From: Clostridia bacterium | GTDB lineage: Bacteria > Bacillota_A > Clostridia > Christensenellales > Aristaeellaceae | Length of the DNA: 12,757 bases | Assembly: GCA_025997215.1 (NCBI GenBank) | Contig: BNUH01000084.1 | Location: forward strand, 1 to 12,757 | Direction: 5' to 3' | In this document: piece by piece, positions 12,379 to 12,757 of the stretch | Layout: each line of letters begins with the position of its first letter | Numbering within the stretch: the first letter of the stretch is position 1 | Made by a program: the position numbers and the translations under genes | The notes under the pieces: model-generated | What the model saw: only the letters and a program-made list of their open reading frames with translations | The model's database searches: none | Told to the model about the DNA's origin: nothing

Positions 12379-12639
12379 ATGGGATACTTAGATTATGGCA
12401 AGATGATCAAAAAAATGATTGATCATAAGTATAATACTTATTGGGTTAAAAAATATGGAGTTATATCACAAAAAAGTTATGTTAACATTATGAAGGGAAA
12501 TAGTAATCTTGGCCCGATTCAGACAGACACTATTGCAGCAATGTGCCAGTTGTTTGAAGCGCAACCGGGCGACTTGTTAGAGTATGTGGAGGATGATCAG
12601 ACCGCTTCTAACAGTGAAAGGAGTGAACCAAATGCCTGA
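12379..12639 (+). CDS. XRE-type helix-turn-helix regulator
   Basis: 86 residues from ATG 12379 behind GGGGGTG. The pattern MGYLDYGKMIKKMIDHKYNT, then SQKSYVNIMKGNSNLGPIQT, IAAMCQLFEAQPGDLLEYVE, is that of the short Cro/C1-type regulators in which the last helix ends in GDLLEYV. The tail (DDQTASNSERSEPNA) is disordered. The stop codon overlaps the start of the next gene (ATGCCTGA), so both are translated together. The pairing suggests a regulator or antitoxin for the DUF4160 protein. Whether it is host or phage DNA is open. Confidence 0.78.
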   Translation: MGYLDYGKMIKKMIDHKYNTYWVKKYGVISQKSYVNIMKGNSNLGPIQTDTIAAMCQLFEAQPGDLLEYVEDDQTASNSERSEPNA

Positions 12640-12757
12640 ACTATGTAGATTTGATGGGATGATTATCCGCATGCAGTTCAGCGATAACGATAAGCACCAC
12701 AAGCCGCATGTGCATGTCGAGTACGCCGAGCATAATATGTCAATAAGCATCGATGGC
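12632..12757 (+). CDS. DUF4160 protein, N-terminal part, runs off the right edge
   Basis: 42 residues are visible (MPELCRFDGMIIRMQFSDND, then KHHKPHVHVEYAEHNMSISI). The pattern of a short beta strand, D-N/K-H-x-x-P-H-x-H-V-E-Y is the DUF4160 signature. A GGAG site precedes the ATG, which lies inside the last codons of the XRE gene (8-base overlap). DUF4160 proteins are often found in small two-gene units, commonly beside DUF2442 proteins, and a toxin-antitoxin role has been suspected. The function is not established. Confidence 0.78.
   Translation, partial: MPELCRFDGMIIRMQFSDNDKHHKPHVHVEYAEHNMSISIDG

Overview
The window is phage and prophage DNA, most likely from a Clostridia-like Firmicutes host. 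The signs are strong AGGAGG-type ribosome binding sites, near-perfect TTGACA-N17-TATAAT promoters, a PBSX-type large terminase, a YqaJ-type exonuclease, a Clostridia-style tyrosine integrase and an IS1634-type transposase remnant. Base use is mixed. The terminase and portal genes are AT-rich, while the early genes are GC-richer, so the region is mosaic.

Positions 1-9420 form the integration, lysogeny and early end of a prophage whose lytic genes run leftward on the minus strand. From right to left it carries a tyrosine integrase (plus strand), a CI-like repressor (plus), a divergent-promoter switch, a Cro-like regulator and a second small helix-turn-helix protein. Next come a YqaJ-type exonuclease with a four-cysteine partner, an unknown protein and a VRR-NUC nuclease. 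A plus-strand hicAB toxin-antitoxin cassette sits inside the minus-strand operon, followed by a second VRR-NUC nuclease and an ArpU/sigma-like late regulator. Three small unknown proteins follow, served by two promoters. Then come 479 bases of hairpin-rich non-coding DNA, the small terminase and the large terminase, which runs off the left edge. I recognise no replication helicase, primase or initiator in this early region, but two perfect DnaA boxes lie inside the ArpU-like gene.

Positions about 9430-12160 look like a decayed second prophage lying in the same orientation. A tRNA-like fragment and a strong terminator separate it from the integrase. Right to left it holds an IS1634 transposase N-terminus, a replication-protein pseudogene, the 3' part of a second large terminase, the 5' part of a portal gene and a tail-protein fragment. 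The terminase fragment is about 94% identical in DNA to window positions 1-480. The fragments are collinear with a phage genome and joined by deletion junctions. The replication pseudogene contains three perfect DnaA boxes and an array of 11-bp repeats, which together look like a replication origin.

Positions 12331 to the right edge hold a plus-strand XRE-type regulator whose end overlaps the start of a DUF4160 protein, possibly a toxin-antitoxin-like pair.

The most notable signals are regulatory. Three perfect minus-strand promoters (2243-2271, 2913-2941, 7612-7640) share an extended -35 motif, and copies of CTYATATT recur at the same 20- and 22-bp intervals, with one degenerate or diverged copy at the 7.6-kb promoter. 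This would fit a phage repressor controlling distant operons together.
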